DNA from: Arthrobacter sp. zg-Y238
GTDB lineage: Bacteria > Actinomycetota > Actinomycetes > Actinomycetales > Micrococcaceae
Reading direction: 5' to 3'
DNA length: 64,000 nucleotides
Assembly (NCBI RefSeq): GCF_024385525.1
Contig: NZ_JANFLU010000006.1
Location: 105,025-169,024, forward strand
This document shows, piece after piece, positions 7,925 through 16,218 of this stretch. The notes beneath the pieces are model-generated. The model was given only the letters and a program-made list of their open reading frames with translations. It was not told the DNA's origin and ran no database searches. The position numbers and the translations under genes are program-made. Within the stretch, counting starts at the first letter, position 1; each line of letters starts with the position of its first letter.

Positions 7925-9259
7925 ATGACCCAAGACACCTCCACCCCCACTCAGGCACCAAGCCCTGACTCCACGCCTGCCGACCCGGGGAAGACTCCGT
8001 CCGCCGGCGGCCGCTACCAGGCCATCTTCGCCCTGGCCGGCAAGTCATTCTTCCCCATCGCCTTCCTCGCACGGCTTCCCCTGGCCATGCTCACCGTCGG
8101 TGCACTTACCCTCATTACCGAGGTTTCCGACTCGTACGCGCTCGGCGGCCTCGCCGCAGGCGGCGTCGGTGTCGGCTCCGCGGTGGGTGCCCCGCTGCTG
8201 GGGTACCTCGCGGACCGGATCGGACAGCGCCCCGTCCTCCTGGGCACCGCCGTCCTGAACCCCGTGGCCATCGGCTTGTTCCTCCTATCCGCCGCGCTTC
8301 TGGATCCGGCCGACGCGCCGTTCTGGATGCTGGCAGCCGCATTGTTTATGGGTGCTTCCTGCCCCCAGGTGGGGCCCATGGCACGCGTCCGCTGGATGGC
8401 AATGACCGCCCGCCGTCCGCAGGGCCGCGAGATGGACACCGCCCTCGCCTACGAAGGAACCGCGGACGAACTGACCTTCGTGCTCGGGCCGGCCCTCGTG
8501 GGCCTGCTCGCCGCCGCCGTCGCCCCCTGGCTGCCGCTTGTGCTGGCGGCAGTGCTGACGGTCACCATGGTGACCGCCTTTGCCGTACACCACACCGTGG
8601 AACACGTTGTCCCCACCTCGCGCCGCCCGAAGATCGCCCGCAAGGGAGCAGCGCAGGGCATGCCGGATCCGGAAGCGCCGGCCCCGCGGGAACGTCCGCA
8701 GTGGCTGCTGATCATGGTTCCGGTACTCGGCATGGTCGCCATGGGGTCGTTCTTCGGTTCCACCCAGACCAGCCTCACGGCGTTCGCCGGCAGCTTCGGC
8801 ATGGCCACTTCCGCAGGCCTGATCTACGCGGCCATGGCTTTGAGTTCCGCCGTTGCTGCCCTGTCCGTGGCCTTCTGGCCTGAGCGGTTCGGCACTGCAG
8901 GCCGCTGGGTCCTGTGCGCCGCGGCGATGCTGGCGTTCACCCTGCTCCTGTTCCTGCCCTCGAGCATCGGCACCATGGTTGTTGTGCTGCTGATTCTGGG
9001 TCTCCCCGTGGGGCCGACCATGGTCAGCATCTTCGGCATCGGCGCCATCGTGGCCCCGCGCGAGCTGATGGGTACCGTAATGACCCTGCTGGCCAGCGGC
9101 GTCGTCACCGGCCAGGCGCTGGGTTCCTCCGTGGCTGGCGGACTGGCGGATTCCTTCGGCCACAGCCACGCCTTCATCGTTCCGACTGCTTCAGCGGCAG
9201 CCCTGCTGCTGCTGAGCCTGGTCGCTGTCCGCGCAGCCCGCAAACGTTCTGCGGCCTGA
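7925..9259 (+). CDS. MFS transporter (drug-exporter-like)
   Basis: A 444-residue protein with about 12 membrane helices beginning at residue 40. The loop after helix 2 contains GYLADRIGQRPVL, the signature of the major facilitator superfamily. The central loop (about residues 225-255) is charged and separates the two six-helix halves. The cargo cannot be read from the sequence. I chose the ATG at 7925 because the 18 extra residues available from a GTG at 7871 do not look conserved, but the GGGAGGGGGG at 7880-7889 could serve a start closer to it, so the N-terminus is uncertain. Confidence 0.85.
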   Translation: MTQDTSTPTQAPSPDSTPADPGKTPSAGGRYQAIFALAGKSFFPIAFLARLPLAMLTVGALTLITEVSDSYALGGLAAGGVGVGSAVGAPLLGYLADRIGQRPVLLGTAVLNPVAIGLFLLSAALLDPADAPFWMLAAALFMGASCPQVGPMARVRWMAMTARRPQGREMDTALAYEGTADELTFVLGPALVGLLAAAVAPWLPLVLAAVLTVTMVTAFAVHHTVEHVVPTSRRPKIARKGAAQGMPDPEAPAPRERPQWLLIMVPVLGMVAMGSFFGSTQTSLTAFAGSFGMATSAGLIYAAMALSSAVAALSVAFWPERFGTAGRWVLCAAAMLAFTLLLFLPSSIGTMVVVLLILGLPVGPTMVSIFGIGAIVAPRELMGTVMTLLASGVVTGQALGSSVAGGLADSFGHSHAFIVPTASAAALLLLSLVAVRAARKRSAA

Positions 9260-9268
9260 ACAGGGCGG

Positions 9269-9287
9269 CTGCCGAACCCATCGGCAG
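9269..9287 (+). terminator. Short hairpin after the MFS gene
   Basis: A 7-bp stem CTGCCGA/TCGGCAG with a five-base loop, ten bases behind the stop and without a T-run. Weak candidate terminator. Confidence 0.3.
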
Positions 9288-9357
9288 GTGTTGGCCGGGC
9301 CACAGTTGGCCTAGTATCGAATAAGTAGGCCAGCGAGCACCACAAAGGAGAAACACC

Positions 9358-9528
9358 ATGGGAAATACCGAAAAGGAAGCCGGCCAGGGGGATCAGTCGA
9401 AGACGGGTTCGCAGGGCGGCCCCGAAGGCACCATCCCCCAGAGCGAGGACGGGATCGCTGCGGCGAGCACCGAAGAAGCCTCGAACTTTGAGCCCGAAGA
9501 GGATGAAGCGGCCGACGACGGCAAGTAG
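9358..9528 (+). CDS. Small acidic hypothetical protein, 56 residues
   Basis: Starts at an ATG seven bases after a good ribosome-binding site (AAAGGAG) and ends at a TAG at 9526-9528. The protein (begins MGNTEKEAGQGDQSKTGSQG, ends EPEEDEAADDGK) is strongly acidic and hydrophilic, with no hydrophobic core, signal peptide or membrane helix, so it is probably disordered. Its own strong terminator follows. Likely a real small protein of unknown role; similar short acidic proteins are frequent in Micrococcaceae, but I cannot name a family. Confidence 0.7.
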   Translation: MGNTEKEAGQGDQSKTGSQGGPEGTIPQSEDGIAAASTEEASNFEPEEDEAADDGK

Positions 9529-9544
9529 CCTTTCCTGACTTCAA

Positions 9545-9580
9545 AAAAACGGATCGGTCCCGCGGGACCGATCCGTTTTT
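9545..9580. terminator. Bidirectional intrinsic terminator between the small acidic gene and the kinase gene
   Basis: A perfect 36-base palindrome: A-run, ACGGATCGGTCC arm, CGCG centre, matching arm and T-run. Both strands have a T-run behind a GC stem, so it can end transcription of the small gene on the plus strand and the kinase gene on the minus strand. Confidence 0.9.
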
Positions 9581-9603
9581 GTGTCTCTCCAGGCTAGCCC
9601 GGC

Positions 9604-10569
9604 CTAGCCCAGACTGGGGGCATGCTGCGGCGGGGCCGGAATATAGATGTTGCCCGTGGTAGCGCCGCCCGTTGCGGATTCTCCGGTGTCCGGATCGCCG
9701 AAGGCGGAGCTGCCCGGCGACGGGACAGGTCCGTCCAGCACCATGGCTTCGGAAGCCAGGGAACGAAGCGCCACTGCCACTTCGTGTGCCTCGGGGCGTG
9801 CGTCCACGAGGCGGGATGTCATGGCCCGAAGGATGCCGGTCCAATCCGGTCCCACCCACTCGGGAATCTCGGGGTCACGGAGCAGGCGTGCCACGGCTGC
9901 TTCCACAATCGGGCCGGGGAATGCCTTTTCCCCGGTAAGGCATTCCAGGAGCACCAGGCCCAGTGAGTAGACGTCGGTCCGCGGATCCACGGCAGCCCCC
10001 TGTGCCTGTTCCGGGCTCAGGTAGTTCGCGGTTCCGATGGTCGCACCGTTGGCGGTGGCTACGGTGGCCTCGACCATCCTGGCGATCCCGAAGTCGGTGA
10101 GCCGCGGGTACAGGCGGGTGTCCATGTCTTCCTGCGGGAAAAGCAGGATGTTCGCAGGCTTTACGTCGCGGTGGATCACGCCGTTGCTGTGCACGTAGTT
10201 CAGCGCGTCGGCCAGATCGGCGCCCAGCGCCGCCGTTGCCGAGGAGGAGAGGGGGCCTTCCTTGAGCGTGCCGCGCAGGTCCGGTCCGTCCACCAGCTCC
10301 ATCACGAGGAAGCTGGAGCTGCGGCCCTCGTCATCAACGTTGACGCCGGCGTCCAGCAGGGTGACCAATCCCGGATGGTTCAGGGTTGCCAGCAGCTGCA
10401 TTTCGATCTGCTGGCGGCGGGTTTCGTCATCCTCTCGGAACCCGGCGTTGAAAAGCTTGACGGCTACTTCCCGCCCAAGGTTCTCGTCGACTGCACGGTA
10501 GACGGCAGCAGCACCACCGGACCCTATGAGTTCGGTGGTGCGGTACCGGTGCCCCAGGAGTACATCCAC
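9604..10569 (-). CDS. Serine/threonine protein kinase, soluble, without PASTA or membrane segment
   Basis: A Hanks-type kinase of 321 residues. The glycine loop reads IGSGGAAAVYRA, the ATP-binding lysine follows in EVAVKLF, the catalytic loop is HRDVKPAN, the DFG motif is present (LTDFGIARM), and GTANYLSPEQA is the P+1/APE segment. Subdomain IX is DVYSLGLVLLE. No transmembrane helix or extracellular sensor follows; the C-terminus is a short Pro/Gly/Thr-rich tail. Start chosen at the GTG at 10567-10569 because GGGAGGA lies six bases before it; an in-frame ATG at 10620 would add 17 residues without a better signal. The substrate is unknown. Confidence 0.92.
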   Translation of the reverse strand: MDVLLGHRYRTTELIGSGGAAAVYRAVDENLGREVAVKLFNAGFREDDETRRQQIEMQLLATLNHPGLVTLLDAGVNVDDEGRSSSFLVMELVDGPDLRGTLKEGPLSSSATAALGADLADALNYVHSNGVIHRDVKPANILLFPQEDMDTRLYPRLTDFGIARMVEATVATANGATIGTANYLSPEQAQGAAVDPRTDVYSLGLVLLECLTGEKAFPGPIVEAAVARLLRDPEIPEWVGPDWTGILRAMTSRLVDARPEAHEVAVALRSLASEAMVLDGPVPSPGSSAFGDPDTGESATGGATTGNIYIPAPPQHAPSLG

Positions 10570-10721
10570 GGGTGTCCTCCCTTGAGGGTCAAAGATGAAG
10601 CAGGGAATCTCGCGGAACATTAATCAGTAGGCTGATCAATGTCCGGCTAGCCCCCTAGCCTTTTCATCTTAGCGTGCACCCGGAAATGCTGGCGGAATAA
10701 CCCGCCGCCGTAACCAAGCTG

Positions 10722-11534
10722 TTATTCGCCGGCCAGGAACTCCACTGCAGCGTTTTTGAACGCCCGGGAGGTTATGGCGTTCGTGTGGGTGCGGGCGGGA
10801 AGGGATACCAGCTCGGCCTGTCCGCTCAGGGCTGCCAGCTTGGGCGCTGTCGCCGCGAGGTCGTCGCGTTCCCCGGCAACCAGGAGCAGCGGCATGGAAG
10901 GAACCGCCGCTGCGGGGGAGAAGGGTTCCTCCTTGATGGCTTCGATCATCCGGAACAGGGCGGCCAGGTTATTCTGCGGAACCAGCTGGGCCATGCGCAG
11001 CAGTTCGGCGGTGCGGGGATCCGCCACCGGTGCCCCGCCCGCGGCTGCTTCACGGGCGGCATCGAGGTCGAAGTCCGCCAGCGGGTCTCCGCTTCCCGGC
11101 CCTCCGAGCACCATGCGGTGCACGAGTTCGGGCTGGGTCGCACCGAATTCCCAGGCGAGGCGGGAACCGAGGGAGTAGCCCACCACGTCCAGGCCGCTGG
11201 CCGGGTCGCCGTCGGCCAGCGGAGCAACACCCGCGTCCTGAAGTACCTGCAGCAGGTCCGCGCGGATGCGGCTGGGGCGGTAGGAATCGAGGTCCTCCGG
11301 TGCTGCACTGCCGCCGTGGCCGGGCAGGTCCACGGTAATGATCCGGCGTCCCGCAGCGGTCAGTGCCGTGATCCACCCAGAGTCGTGCCAGTTCAACTGC
11401 GCACTGGAGGCGAAGCCGTGCAACAGGAGGACGGGACGCAGCGCCGTCGTGCCCGCAGCACCGCCGGCAGGGTCGATAATCTCCACCGAAAGGCGGGGAT
11501 CGGTGCCTTCCACCAGGGAGCCGTAGTCGGCCAC
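10722..11534 (-). CDS. Alpha/beta hydrolase, last gene of the 2-oxoacid dehydrogenase operon
   Basis: A 270-residue alpha/beta hydrolase with the nucleophile elbow GYSLGSR (about residue 150), an acid in GERDDLA and a late histidine in RTHTNAI. It starts at a GTG three bases after the stop of the lipoyl-domain gene. In acetoin dehydrogenase E2 (AcoC) a lipoyl domain and an alpha/beta hydrolase are fused in one protein of about 370 residues; here the two adjacent genes sum to 379, so this may be the detached catalytic half of an AcoC-like E2. Alternatively it is a thioesterase or esterase that serves the same pathway. Confidence 0.82.
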   Translation of the reverse strand: MADYGSLVEGTDPRLSVEIIDPAGGAAGTTALRPVLLLHGFASSAQLNWHDSGWITALTAAGRRIITVDLPGHGGSAAPEDLDSYRPSRIRADLLQVLQDAGVAPLADGDPASGLDVVGYSLGSRLAWEFGATQPELVHRMVLGGPGSGDPLADFDLDAAREAAAGGAPVADPRTAELLRMAQLVPQNNLAALFRMIEAIKEEPFSPAAAVPSMPLLLVAGERDDLAATAPKLAALSGQAELVSLPARTHTNAITSRAFKNAAVEFLAGE

Positions 11535-11537
11535 TGC

Positions 11538-11867
11538 CTAGTCCTCGTCCAGTGCGGCGGTCAGCCGGACCCGGCGGCGTGCCGGAGCTTCCTGCGGCAC
11601 GGTGCCTACGATGCCGGCGGTGTTGTCCGGAACCTCGAAGACGATAAGCGGTTCGCCCACGTTGATCGTTTCCCCGGGCTCGCCGTAGGTGCGTGCAACG
11701 CGGCCGGCCTGCGGGGAGGGCAGCTCCACCGCGGATTTGGTGGTTTCCACCTCGACCAGCGGCTGGTTGCGTTCCACCTGATCACCCACGGACACCAGCC
11801 ATTCCAGCACGGTGGCCTCGATCAGGCCTTCGCCGAGGTCGGGAAGGGGGAAGGGGATTTCAGCCAC
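11538..11867 (-). CDS. Free-standing lipoyl domain protein (E2 without acyltransferase domain)
   Basis: Only 109 residues. It holds a single lipoyl domain (PLPDLGEGLIEATVLEWLVS, then VEVETTKSAVELPS with the lysine to be lipoylated near residue 43) and ends shortly after, with no peripheral-subunit-binding domain and no 2-oxoacid acyltransferase domain. Start is a GTG at 11865-11867 overlapping the end of the E1beta gene, which gives translational coupling. It would carry acyl groups from the E1 enzyme encoded upstream. Either the acyltransferase step is done by the next gene's hydrolase, as in AcoC, or by an E2 core encoded elsewhere. The short tail is rich in basic residues. Confidence 0.85.
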   Translation of the reverse strand: MAEIPFPLPDLGEGLIEATVLEWLVSVGDQVERNQPLVEVETTKSAVELPSPQAGRVARTYGEPGETINVGEPLIVFEVPDNTAGIVGTVPQEAPARRRVRLTAALDED

Positions 11868-12966
11868 GCCGGTACTCCAATACTCGCTGGATCCCGAACA
11901 GGATGCGGTCGATGTTCGGGATGTATTCGTCTTCAAGATCGCCTGAGGGATACGGTACGTCGAATCCCGTGACCCGCCCAACCGGAGCGCGCAGGGTATC
12001 GAAGCAGCGTTCCGTGATCAGGGCGGCCACTTCGGCGCCGAGACCGGAGGTCAGCGGCGCTTCGTGGACGACGACGGCGCGCCGGGTCCGGGCGACGGAG
12101 GCGGCCAGCCCCTCGGCGTCGATCGGCTTGAGCCACCGCAGGTCCAGGACCTCCACCTCGATGCCGTCCTCGGCAGCCAGCTCGGCTACGGAGAGGCAGC
12201 GGGCCACCATGGCACCCCATGCCACCAGCGTGACGTGCTTGCCCGGACGGACCACCTTGGCACCCTCCACGGGGCCGGCGTCGTCCAGGAACACGTCGCC
12301 CTTCTGCCAGTAGCGGGACTTCGGTTCCATGAAGATCACCGGGTCCGGAACGGCTACGGCATGCTTCAGCAGATGGTAGGCCTCGTGCGGGCTGGACGGG
12401 GAAACCACTTTCAACCCCGGAACGTGGGCGAAGAGCGCCTCCAGCGACTCGCCGTGGTGCTCGGGGGCGCGGATGCCGCCGAAGCTGGGTACCCGCAGGG
12501 TCACCGGCATCGGCATGGTGCCCCGGCTGCGGTAGTTCATCCGGGCCAGCTGGGTGACTATCTGGTTCACCGCCGGATACGCGAAACCGTCGAACTGCAC
12601 CTCCGGGATCGGATGGAAACCGGCCATGGCCAGCCCCACGGACATGCCGAGAATGCCCGACTCCGCCAGCGGGGTATCGAAAACGCGGTCGGCGCCGAAG
12701 CGCTGCTGCAGGCCGTCGGTGATGCGGAAGACACCGCCGAGCCGTCCCACATCTTCGCCCAGGACAACGGCCCGAGGATCCTCGGCCAGTGTTTCGGCCA
12801 GGGCACGGTTGAGGGCCGCCTGCATCGAGAGGTTTTCCACCCGGCCGTCGCAGTCCTCCGGGGACGGGGCCAGGGGGGACTGCTCCTGCGCGGCGGTCTG
12901 CTCCGTGTTCCGGGCAGCGGCTTCCAGGTCGGAGGACGCCACGGCGTCGCTTAGCTGCTCAGACAT
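11860..12966 (-). CDS. 2-oxoacid dehydrogenase E1 component, beta subunit
   Basis: A 368-residue transketolase-like pyrimidine-binding subunit. Diagnostic segments: LGEDVGRLGGVFRIT, DTPLAESGILGMSVGLAMAG, EVQFDGFAYPAVNQI, RVPSFGGIRAPEHHGESLEA and the C-terminal half with VLDLRWLKPIDAEGL. The first about 45 residues are a low-complexity tail before the conserved part. Start is the ATG at 12964-12966, eight bases inside the E1alpha gene and behind GGGAGGA. With E1alpha it forms the thiamine-diphosphate-dependent decarboxylase of a branched-chain 2-oxoacid, pyruvate or acetoin dehydrogenase complex. Confidence 0.92.
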   Translation of the reverse strand: MSEQLSDAVASSDLEAAARNTEQTAAQEQSPLAPSPEDCDGRVENLSMQAALNRALAETLAEDPRAVVLGEDVGRLGGVFRITDGLQQRFGADRVFDTPLAESGILGMSVGLAMAGFHPIPEVQFDGFAYPAVNQIVTQLARMNYRSRGTMPMPVTLRVPSFGGIRAPEHHGESLEALFAHVPGLKVVSPSSPHEAYHLLKHAVAVPDPVIFMEPKSRYWQKGDVFLDDAGPVEGAKVVRPGKHVTLVAWGAMVARCLSVAELAAEDGIEVEVLDLRWLKPIDAEGLAASVARTRRAVVVHEAPLTSGLGAEVAALITERCFDTLRAPVGRVTGFDVPYPSGDLEDEYIPNIDRILFGIQRVLEYRRG

Positions 12967-13978
12967 GTTCGGATTCCTCCCGCCAGGCGCGGGCCTGGGC
13001 TTTGAGTGCTTCGGTGGGCTCGGCGAAAACAAAGTCGAACATTTCCCGTCCGGGCCGCGGGCCGAGCGCCATGACACCTTCGCGGACGGCGTCCGCGTTG
13101 GTCTTGGCATCCTGCAGCGCGGTGTCCAGGAACGCGTCGTCGGCTATCCCGTCGGCGAGCAACCGGTCTGCCAGCAGCTGGACCGGATCCGCGCCTTCGT
13201 CGCGCCGTTCCTCCGCCAGGCTCCGGTACCGGCCGGGATCGTCGCTGGTGGAGTGCGGGCCGCGGCGGTAGGTCATGGCCTCGATCAGTACCGGTCCGTG
13301 TCCGGCCCTGGCGTGAGCGGCGGCCTCCCGCGTGGCGAGGACGACGGCGGCGGCGTCGTTGCCGTCCACGGTGATGGCCTTCATGCCGTACCCGGCGGCA
13401 CGGGCGGCGACGGTTCCGCCGGCCACCTGGGCCTCGGTGGGCAGGGAAATGGCCCAGCCGTTGTTCTGGACGAAGAAAATGACCGGCGCCTTCAGGACGC
13501 CGGCGAAGTTCATTGCTTCATGGACGTCGCCCTGGGAGCTGGCGCCGTCGCCGAAGTAGGTCAGGGCCACGCCGGGGTTCCCGGCGAGGGTCTGGCCGTG
13601 GGCCCAACCCACGGCGTGCAGTACGGATCCGCCGACCACTGCCTGAATCGGGGCGAGCCGGGTCTGCACCGGGTTGTAGAGGCCGCCGTGCCAGCTGGCC
13701 TTATGGGTGGACATATAGGCGGTCATGTCCACGCCCATGGTCAGAGCCACCCCCATTTCCCGGTAGGTGGGGAAAACGAAGTCATGCTCGGGGTCCATGG
13801 CGAAGGCGCTGCCCACCTGGGCGGCTTCCTGGCCCAGTTCCGGGGCATACCCGGGGATGATGCCCTGACGCTGCCAGGCGATTGCGGCGAGGTCCAGCTG
13901 CCGGACGGCGGTGACCAGGCGGTACAGCTCCCGGAGTTCCTCCGCCGGCAGGGCCGCAGGTTGCAGATTATTGTCCAT
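12959..13978 (-). CDS. 2-oxoacid dehydrogenase E1 component, alpha subunit (branched-chain type favoured)
   Basis: A 339-residue thiamine-diphosphate-binding subunit. The cofactor motif runs from YFGDGASSQGDVHEAMN to QNNGWAIS. The phosphorylation-loop region reads YRRGPHSTSDDPGRYR; the HSTSDD form is typical of branched-chain 2-oxoacid dehydrogenases, whereas pyruvate and acetoin enzymes usually have GHSMSDP, so I favour a branched-chain or related aliphatic 2-oxoacid substrate. Start is the ATG at 13976-13978; a TTG nine bases upstream is possible. Gene order E1alpha-E1beta-lipoyl-hydrolase with overlaps indicates one operon. A TGTACA palindrome lies 62 bases upstream. Confidence 0.9.
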   Translation of the reverse strand: MDNNLQPAALPAEELRELYRLVTAVRQLDLAAIAWQRQGIIPGYAPELGQEAAQVGSAFAMDPEHDFVFPTYREMGVALTMGVDMTAYMSTHKASWHGGLYNPVQTRLAPIQAVVGGSVLHAVGWAHGQTLAGNPGVALTYFGDGASSQGDVHEAMNFAGVLKAPVIFFVQNNGWAISLPTEAQVAGGTVAARAAGYGMKAITVDGNDAAAVVLATREAAAHARAGHGPVLIEAMTYRRGPHSTSDDPGRYRSLAEERRDEGADPVQLLADRLLADGIADDAFLDTALQDAKTNADAVREGVMALGPRPGREMFDFVFAEPTEALKAQARAWREESEHV

Positions 13979-14033
13979 AGTCCGCAATTTAGTGGTTCAC
14001 GCCACAGTCAGCAAACAGCGCCCCGAACATGAC

Positions 14034-14053
14034 ACAGTCTGTACAAATGTGGC
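14034..14053. promoter_or_regulatory. Candidate Lrp/AsnC operator upstream of the dehydrogenase operon
   Basis: TGTACAAA at 14040-14047 is the reverse complement of TTTGTACA found at 15669-15676 in the permease/regulator intergenic region. The flanks are also similar (ACA before, CTG after, read in the minus direction). The palindromic TGTACA core and the presence of an adjacent Lrp/AsnC gene suggest a shared regulator site. Confidence 0.4.
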
Positions 14054-14084
14054 ATTCGGCAGTCGACTGTGCTTGGCAGTTTGC

Positions 14085-15521
14085 CTATCCGGCCTGGTTG
14101 CCTCGGTCCGCGGGTGCGGTGCGGACCTTGGCGGCGCTGCGCCGCTCGAAGGACCAGGCCAGCAGTACCAGCACGGTGCTGAGGGCCGCCGTCGCCAGCA
14201 GTTGGATACGCACATCGGGGTCGAAGAAGCCCAGGACCACGATTCCTGCGAGCAGTGCCAGCGCAAAGTAGGAGAGCCAGGGGAAGGCCCACATCTTGAA
14301 CGTGAGTTCGACGCCGGCCGCTTCCGCCCGCCGCCGCAGGATGATCTGCGAAACAATGGAGATGCCCCAGACCACCAGGCAGGTGGAGCCGACGGTGTTG
14401 AGCAGGATCATCAGCACCGTGTCGGGGTAGAGGTAGTTCAGCACCACGGCGATGAAGCCGAAGACCACGGACGCCAGCACGGCCCGGCGGGGCACTCCGC
14501 CGGAGCCGAGGCGGCCCAGGGCAGCCGGAGCCCGGCCGCGCTCGCCCAGGGAGTAGATCATCCGGGACGCGCCGTACAGGTTCGCGTTCATGGCGGACAG
14601 CAGTGCAATGACGATGACGACGGCCATGACCGTGTCCGCGCCGGGTACCTTCGCTGCGTGCAGGACGGCTACGAACGGCCCGGTGCTCAGCGCTTCACTG
14701 TCCCAGGGCAGCACGGTGACCATCACCAGCACCGAACCGATGTAGAAGACCAGGATCCGCCAGATCACCGAGTTAATGGCTCCGGCAATGTTCTTGGACG
14801 GCTCTTCGGTGTCCGCCGCCGCGATGGTGATGATCTCGGTGCCGCCGAAAGCGAAGACCACCAGCAGCAGTCCTGAGGCCACCCCGGTCAGCCCGTTGGG
14901 CATAAAGCCGCCGTTGTCGAAGAGGTTGGAGGTGCCCGGCGACGGGACGCCCGGAAGCAGTCCGGCCACAAAGGCGACGCCGACCGCCAGGAAGATGATG
15001 ATGGCCGCCACCTTCAGGATGGCAAACCAGTACTCGAATTCACCCAGACTGGCAGCCCCGGCCAGGTTGACGGCGGTAAACACGATGATGAACGCCAGCG
15101 CCAGCATCCACTGCTCGACGCCTGGGATCAGGGAAGCGACGATGGCCGCGGCGGCCGTGGCCTCCGCGGCTATGACGATCACAATCTGGAACCACCACAT
15201 CCACCCGACCGTGGTGCCCGCCGTGCGCCCCAGGGCTTTCTCGGCATACACGGAAAACGCACCGCTGCTGGGATCTGCCGCCGCCATCTCGCCCATCATG
15301 CGCATGATGAGAATCACCATGGTTCCGGCAATCAGGAAGGAGATCAGCACTGCGGGACCGGCGGCTGCGATACCTTCGCCGGACCCTACAAAGAGGCCGG
15401 TGCCGATGGCACTGCCGAGGCTCATCAGGACAAGGTGCCTCGGCTGCATCTTCTTCGCTCCGGACGGTTCCCCGGCCGGAAGTGCAGTATCAGTGCTGGA
15501 CGGGCGGGCGGAACTGGGCAT
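14085..15521 (-). CDS. Amino acid permease, APC superfamily (GABA/aromatic permease-like)
   Basis: A 478-residue transporter with 12 predicted helices. The N-terminal LMSLGSAIGTGLFVGSGEGI is the unwound helix 1 signature of the amino acid-polyamine-organocation family, and GEMAAADPSSGAFSVYAEKALG and FAFGGTEIITIAAADTEEP are the conserved helix 2/3 and helix 6 to 7 segments. It lies directly upstream of the 2-oxoacid dehydrogenase genes on the same strand (about 100 bases apart), so it probably imports an amino acid whose oxoacid is degraded by them. I start at the ATG at 15519-15521; a GTG at 15602 would give 27 extra residues. Neither has a clear ribosome-binding site. Confidence 0.88.
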   Translation of the reverse strand: MPSSARPSSTDTALPAGEPSGAKKMQPRHLVLMSLGSAIGTGLFVGSGEGIAAAGPAVLISFLIAGTMVILIMRMMGEMAAADPSSGAFSVYAEKALGRTAGTTVGWMWWFQIVIVIAAEATAAAAIVASLIPGVEQWMLALAFIIVFTAVNLAGAASLGEFEYWFAILKVAAIIIFLAVGVAFVAGLLPGVPSPGTSNLFDNGGFMPNGLTGVASGLLLVVFAFGGTEIITIAAADTEEPSKNIAGAINSVIWRILVFYIGSVLVMVTVLPWDSEALSTGPFVAVLHAAKVPGADTVMAVVIVIALLSAMNANLYGASRMIYSLGERGRAPAALGRLGSGGVPRRAVLASVVFGFIAVVLNYLYPDTVLMILLNTVGSTCLVVWGISIVSQIILRRRAEAAGVELTFKMWAFPWLSYFALALLAGIVVLGFFDPDVRIQLLATAALSTVLVLLAWSFERRSAAKVRTAPADRGNQAG

Positions 15522-15662
15522 AACAGGGGAGGCCTTAGAACGAACGGATGGGCTGCCGGTGCGGGCACCGGCCGGCAGGGATGCTGCCGCGGGTCTGTAC
15601 ACCGGATTCCATCTTAAGGCCGGTTTGTGTGTCCTCTGTTCCGGCAGTCGGCCGTGCTGCCT

Positions 15663-15682
15663 TTACAATTTGTACACTGCCT
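15663..15682. promoter_or_regulatory. Candidate Lrp/AsnC operator between permease and regulator genes
   Basis: TTTGTACA at 15669-15676 lies 30 bases before the regulator's start and within the divergent promoter region. It matches, inverted, the site upstream of the E1alpha gene. Lrp-family regulators commonly control themselves and a divergent neighbour from such a site. Confidence 0.42.
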
Positions 15683-15706
15683 GTGCTTAGTCCCGGAAAG
15701 GACCCC

Positions 15707-16183
15707 ATGCCCACCGACGCGCTGGACGCCCGTATCGTCACCCTGTTTACCGACAACCCGCGTATGTCGGTGCTCGAGGCCTCGCGCCGGCTCGCCGTTG
15801 CCCGGGCCACCGTGCAGGCACGCTTGGACCGGATGCAGGAGACCGGAGTAATTGCCGGGTGGGGTCCGCGGATCGACGCCGAGGCCCTGGGCTACGACGT
15901 CATCGCCTACTGCTCGCTCACCATCCGCCAGGACACAGGCCACGACGCAGTGGTTGCGGCACTGTCCCGGATTCCGGAAATCCAGGAGGTGCATACCGTC
16001 TCGGGGGAGAGCGACCTGCTGGCGCGCGTGGCGGCGCGGTCCAATTCTGACCTGCAGCGGGTGATTGACGCGATAGTCGCCACCAACACCGTCCTGCGGA
16101 CCTCCTCGGTGATTGTGCTGAACACGCACTTCCAGGGGCGGATGCTGCCCCTGCTGAATGCCGCAGCAACACCGGAAGCCTGA
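15707..16183 (+). CDS. Lrp/AsnC family transcriptional regulator
   Basis: A 158-residue protein with an N-terminal winged helix (LDARIVTLFTDNPRMSVLEA, then a recognition helix ARATVQARLDRMQETGVI) and a C-terminal RAM/ligand domain (VSGESDLLARVAARSNSDL). Start is the ATG at 15707, after AAAGGA. It is transcribed away from the amino acid permease and the 2-oxoacid dehydrogenase operon, an arrangement like bkdR with bkd genes in pseudomonads, where an Lrp homologue activates branched-chain oxoacid degradation. The regulated targets here are inferred from position and shared palindromes only. Confidence 0.92.
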   Translation: MPTDALDARIVTLFTDNPRMSVLEASRRLAVARATVQARLDRMQETGVIAGWGPRIDAEALGYDVIAYCSLTIRQDTGHDAVVAALSRIPEIQEVHTVSGESDLLARVAARSNSDLQRVIDAIVATNTVLRTSSVIVLNTHFQGRMLPLLNAAATPEA

Positions 16184-16218
16184 GCTGTGATGCACCGCAC
16201 AGCCGTTACACTCGCCCC

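Noticed and set aside
10691..10730. Hairpin GGCGGAATAAC/GTTATTCGCC as terminator of the dehydrogenase operon
   Set aside because: One arm includes the stop codon of the hydrolase, the stem has a bulge and a 19-base loop, and no T-run follows.
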